In this document: positions 5,042 through 5,526 of the stretch, in pieces
Numbering within the stretch: position 1 is the first letter of the stretch
Layout of the letters: each line of letters opens with the position of its first letter
Assembly: GCA_018399865.1 (NCBI GenBank)
Contig: JAGYNL010000089.1
Location: forward strand, 1-5,526
From: Candidatus Bipolaricaulota bacterium
GTDB taxonomy: Bacteria > Bipolaricaulota > Bipolaricaulia > UBA7950 > UBA9294
Direction: 5' to 3'
DNA: 5,526 bases
The notes under the pieces: generated by a model
What the model was told of the DNA's origin: nothing
Databases searched by the model: none
What the model saw: the letters and a program-made list of their open reading frames with translations, nothing else
Program-made: the position numbers and the translations under genes

Positions 5042-5220
5042 TTAGTCACGTGTCGCCTCCTCAACAATCCAAATTTCCTCATCTGTCAGACCGTAGAGCT
5101 TCTAGACAAGTTGGTCGATTTACCTGTCGGTTGCGTTGGTCTGACCCTGGTACGTCGCAATGCTTACATCAGCATCGAAGGTAGAAAAGGCACCAAGGGC
5201 ACCATCAACGGAACGAATCC
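5042..5220 (-). pseudogene. Decayed 3' end of a type IIG/Eco57I-like restriction-methylase
   Basis: Read on the minus strand, the segment from about 5143 to 5042 gives QTNATDR-stop-IDQLV-stop-KLYGLTDEEIWIVEEATRD-stop. The string TDR(Q)IDQLV(Y)KLYGLTDEEI.IVE is the characteristic C-terminus of large single-chain adenine-specific methylases and restriction-methylase fusions of the Eco57I/TaqI type. TAA at 5120-5122 replaces an expected Gln codon, and TAG at 5102-5104 replaces an expected Tyr codon. Further upstream the expected Met/Leu-rich linker (VPFLPSMLM, 5167-5193) appears in a different frame, suggesting a frameshift as well. Beyond about 5220 I cannot recognise the family, so most of the gene (methylase motifs and target recognition domain) is gone from this window. 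It is dead. The upstream limit given is approximate. Confidence 0.7.
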
Positions 5221-5411
5221 AGAAGAGAGAGTACCTGAACAAAACCATGGGCGACCACTTTACATCTGCAGTCAGGCAACCACTAAATACCAACACTCCG
5301 GAGACCGGAAATACGGCAAGGCAATCTCGGCCACCTAGTTCATTGTCATTACCGCTACCCATCATACAGATGGCGCTTTTCTCCCTCAGAGCTCTCCCCT
5401 GTCAGAGCCCC

Positions 5412-5525
5412 TTACAGAGCAGGGGTGCAGGCGTGAACCTCGATACTGGCATGGTCCACGTAGGGCCATACTGCCGATATTGGACACTCGATCTGAAATT
5501 CCCATTCCTCTTCCGGAAGCACACC
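5412..5525 (-). CDS. Possible C-terminal end of a gene entering from beyond the window
   Basis: The minus-strand frame entering at 5525 gives 37 residues beginning GVLPEEEWEFQIECPISAVW and ending with a TAA at 5412-5414. The composition is protein-like (acidic, with Trp, Phe and aliphatic residues in alternation) and suggests a beta-rich tail. I do not recognise the family. A run of 37 open codons arises fairly often by chance, and a plus-strand frame is also open here, so the call rests on amino-acid character only. It does not continue into the restriction-methylase remnant, which uses another frame. Confidence 0.3.
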   Translation of the reverse strand, partial: GVLPEEEWEFQIECPISAVWPYVDHASIEVHACTPAL

Positions 5526-5526
5526 A

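Noticed and set aside
5223..5365. The upstream part of the minus-strand frame that ends at 5120 as a gene of its own
   Set aside because: The frame only opens because of the TAA in the restriction-methylase remnant. Residues before about 5143 match nothing I recognise, and there is no Shine-Dalgarno site before the ATG at 5365.
5369..5526. Plus-strand open frame from ATGGCGCTTTTC running out of the window
   Set aside because: There is no ribosome-binding site and its composition is unremarkable. The opposite-strand frame looks more protein-like, though neither is secure.

Overview
The window looks like a worn accessory region of a bacterial chromosome, of roughly balanced base composition. 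All the convincing intact genes lie on the minus strand, and each has a strong Shine-Dalgarno site (GGAGG or AGGAGG). The lineage cannot be fixed from this sequence. RAYT-type (REP-associated tyrosine transposase) remnants and DUF4234-like and zinc-ribbon membrane proteins fit many Gram-negative environmental bacteria.

The layout is given in the minus-strand reading direction, from high to low coordinates. (1) 5412-5525 is the possible 3' end of a gene that starts outside the window. (2) About 5042-5220 is the decayed 3' end of a type IIG/Eco57I-like restriction-methylase, with two in-frame stops and a likely frameshift. (3) 3620-4786 is an intact 388-residue protein of unknown function with a possible nuclease-like core. 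(4) 3207-3542 is a RAYT transposase reduced to its N-terminus and C-terminal helix-turn-helix. Against it, on the plus strand at 3120-3188, lies the beheaded start of a different gene (family opening IFLIRSDNELVEM). (5) 2045-2890 is an intact 281-residue HEPN-like protein with its own promoter. (6) 1154-1453 is a DUF4234-type three-helix membrane protein with its own promoter. (7) 482-1000 is a membrane-hairpin plus zinc-ribbon protein.

The spacers hold at least five related, same-orientation, non-coding repeat copies (1-120, 1044-1118, 1613-1740, 1809-1962 and 3464-3524). They share sequence with the flank of the RAYT remnant and are best read as its miniature or decayed relatives. Several genes therefore sit between RAYT-derived debris.

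Functionally the region resembles an eroding defence or accessory island. It holds a dead restriction-modification tail, a truncated nuclease-family gene and mobile-element scars. Two intact uncharacterised proteins survive: a HEPN candidate with an R-x4-H motif, and a 388-residue protein with a possible PD-(D/E)XK-like segment. Whether those two work together is unproven. They are about 730 bp apart, not in a tight operon, and the RAYT debris lies between them.
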